From Kribbella caucasensis (GTDB lineage Bacteria > Actinomycetota > Actinomycetes > Propionibacteriales > Kribbellaceae), in contig NZ_SNWQ01000013.1 of the NCBI RefSeq assembly GCF_004361855.1, positions 62,001 through 126,000 on the forward strand: 64,000 nucleotides of DNA, read 5' to 3'. The position numbers and the translations under genes are program-made. Position 1 is the stretch's first letter, and each line of letters opens with the position of its first letter. The notes under the pieces are model-generated. The model was not told where the DNA came from. It ran no database searches and saw only the letters and a list, made by a program, of their open reading frames with translations. Positions 62,707-64,000 of the stretch are shown here, piece after piece.

Positions 62707-63567
62707 ATGCGGTATCTGTGGACGGTCCCGGCGGCCGTGATCGCCTGGTTCGTGGCCGGTTTCGCGCCGACCTATCTGGCCGGGCTGCCGGCCGGGACCA
62801 CCACGTTCGTCCCAGCCGCCTCGTCGCGGCTGGACCTGCTCGTGCTCGGCGGGTACGCCGGCGGCGTCGTGGCCGGGTTGCTGGTGAGGCGTCTGCGGAT
62901 CGCCGCACCGGTGGTGCTGGTGGTTGCCGCCGGCACCTGGGGGCTCAGCGGGCACTCCCTCGACCAGCGGGACCTGCTGATCACGTTGCTGGCGGCAAGC
63001 GTCGTCGGCGGAGTGTTCGGCGCCATCGGCAGCCGGAGTTCGGTGTTCGCCGCCTTCGCGCTGTCGTTGCCAGTCGCCTGGTACGCCGTCCGCCCGGCCG
63101 CTCGCTTGGACGATTGGCGCTGGCTCTGGCAGTTGAACGGCCTGCTCGTCGCCATGGGGCTCGCGCTCCTGCTCTACGTCTGTTGCTGGCGACGAGGCTG
63201 GAGTTCTGCGTTGTACTGGCCGTTCGTCGCAGCGGCGTACCTGCTGTCCTTCGCGATCGTCGACGGGGTGAAGGCGGTCGGGGGTGCTCAGGGCGGCCCG
63301 GTCAACGACGTGGCCGACGCCGGTACCGACGCCTTCTTCCAGGCCTTCGAGCCGATCCTGCGCGAGTACTGGCCGTGGCTCGTCCTGGCGGTCCTGCTCG
63401 CCATCCCGATGACCGCGCTCAAACTCCGGGCCCTGCCGCCACCCCCGCCGCCACCGGACCCGTACGCCGACCGCCCGAACGACGCCGTCCTGTCCGACGA
63501 CCTCGACTGGATCGACCGAGACGAACCCCGGCGCCGACTGCTACCGGGGCGCACGCCGATCGCCTGA
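62707..63567 (+). CDS. Multispanning membrane protein, function unknown
   Basis: A 286-residue protein with about seven to eight predicted membrane helices across residues 1-235. The last 50 residues are cytoplasmic, with a proline run (PPPPPPPDPYADRP) and acidic and arginine-rich segments. No transporter signature was recognised. It follows the Mur-ligase-like gene by 37 bases on the same strand and may share its transcript. ATG 62707 starts directly at the first helix. A strong hairpin follows the stop. Confidence 0.8.
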   Translation: MRYLWTVPAAVIAWFVAGFAPTYLAGLPAGTTTFVPAASSRLDLLVLGGYAGGVVAGLLVRRLRIAAPVVLVVAAGTWGLSGHSLDQRDLLITLLAASVVGGVFGAIGSRSSVFAAFALSLPVAWYAVRPAARLDDWRWLWQLNGLLVAMGLALLLYVCCWRRGWSSALYWPFVAAAYLLSFAIVDGVKAVGGAQGGPVNDVADAGTDAFFQAFEPILREYWPWLVLAVLLAIPMTALKLRALPPPPPPPDPYADRPNDAVLSDDLDWIDRDEPRRRLLPGRTPIA

Positions 63568-63581
63568 CCCCTGCAGGTCGA

Positions 63582-63624
63582 CCCTGTACGCCGACCCCCG
63601 TACGCCGGCGGTCGGCGTACAGGG
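63582..63624. terminator. Bidirectional hairpin terminator
   Basis: CCCTGTACGCCGACC (63582-63596) pairs perfectly with 63610-63624, leaving a 13-base loop. It lies between the membrane protein stop (63567) and the convergent gene ending at 63632. Confidence 0.85.
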
Positions 63625-63631
63625 GAACGGA

Positions 63632-64000
63632 TCATTTGGCAGGCGTCGCGGTGGTGCAGGCCGTGTCGCACGGCATACCCGTGGGCACGTTGGTCGGCGC
63701 GTCGACCAACCACCCGGCCCCATCGCGTGGCGTGACCGACGTGATCTTGACGTCCTTCTTCGGGATCACCAGGGCAAAGAACCGCAGCTTGTCCGACGCA
63801 AAGGTCCCGACAGCGTCGGCCACGTAGGTCTTCCCGCCGGCCTTCACGTGCACCATGCGAGCCTCGGCCGACACCGCGCCCATCACCAGGGTCGCGTCGA
63901 GCTTCGTGGCGCTCTTCTCCGCGGCGTGAGCCTGGACCACGTGGTAGTTGCTGCGCTGCCCGGGGCGCCAGTCGCTGAAGCACACGTACGGGCGGCCGAA
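63632..64000 (-). CDS. C-terminal part of an uncharacterised protein (N-terminus outside window)
   Basis: The minus-strand frame is open to the right edge, giving about 122 residues of a longer protein. A GTG at 63985 is internal, since the in-frame sequence before it (FGRPY) still reads as protein. It contains CFSDWRPGQRSNYHVVQAHAA, a beta-rich middle (VMGAVSAEARMVHVKAGGKTYVAD, LRFFALVIPKKDVKITSVTPRD) and a C-terminal Cys pair in GMPCDTACT. No family recognised. Confidence 0.7.
   Translation of the reverse strand, partial: FGRPYVCFSDWRPGQRSNYHVVQAHAAEKSATKLDATLVMGAVSAEARMVHVKAGGKTYVADAVGTFASDKLRFFALVIPKKDVKITSVTPRDGAGWLVDAPTNVPTGMPCDTACTTATPAK

Overview
This window looks like chromosomal DNA from a high-G+C Gram-positive actinobacterium. 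The evidence is pervasive G/C third positions, frequent GTG starts, actinobacterial DUF3000 and DUF3099 proteins, an F420-type LLM oxidoreductase, a MabA/InhA-like fabG-fabI pair, the coproporphyrin-type heme genes (hemE, hemY-type oxidase, hemQ) and a stand-alone LigD polymerase domain. The overall gene style suggests a Nocardioidaceae or Kribbella-like organism. That genus guess is an impression, not a demonstrated match. No rRNA, tRNA, CRISPR, phage or insertion-sequence transposase was seen.

Layout. 1-6.2 kb: end of an amino acid permease, an overlapping TRAM-domain RNA methyltransferase, and a 1414-residue protein with two folded ends joined by a very long disordered, repeat-rich middle. 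6.2-13 kb: LLM oxidoreductase, aconitase (preceded by a three-part hairpin region), a cold-shock-like protein, a TauE/SafE exporter, a secreted matrixin-type protease and a HEAT-repeat protein. 13-20 kb: lipoprotein, Tat-exported PhoD phosphatase, HIT protein coupled to a Na+/H+ antiporter with a C-terminal UBP zinc finger, secreted alpha/beta hydrolase. 20-30.5 kb: rfbB sandwiched between two DUF402 paralogues, dxs, then three paralogous membrane-anchored HExxH proteins with a permease and an aminoglycoside-adenylyltransferase-like gene between the second and third. 30.5-38.5 kb: fadB-fadA beta-oxidation pair with a probable operator, an unknown gene, a 165-bp palindrome, a dienelactone hydrolase and glutathione peroxidase pair, then RNase D with a DUF3000 gene. 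38.5-42.4 kb: heme genes and a VOC protein. 42.4-58.6 kb: AAA+ ATPase, MsrB, large secreted nuclease, membrane cyclase with a receiver-fused flavoprotein, thermolysin-like M4 protease, LigD polymerase, zinc metallopeptidase, SDR, SURF1, MoaA. 58.6-64 kb: DUF3099, dodecin, the fabG-fabI-Mur-ligase-like operon, a membrane protein and a gene running off the right edge.

Several genes form real functional units: fadA/fadB (fatty acid beta-oxidation), hemE/hemY/hemQ (late heme synthesis), fabG/fabI (type II fatty acid elongation), DUF3000/RNase D, and the cyclase with its flavoprotein. Eight independent starts carry the same signature, TANNNT, then exactly seven bases, then ATG or GTG. This predicts widespread leaderless transcripts and was used here to settle several start codons.

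The most unusual material is non-coding. A 165-bp near-palindrome lies at 35080-35244, and nearly all its arm mismatches are transitions that would become G-U pairs only in a minus-strand RNA. Two related elements of about 90 bp lie 26 kb apart, both just downstream of plus-strand genes. A set of mutually exclusive hairpins precedes aconitase.
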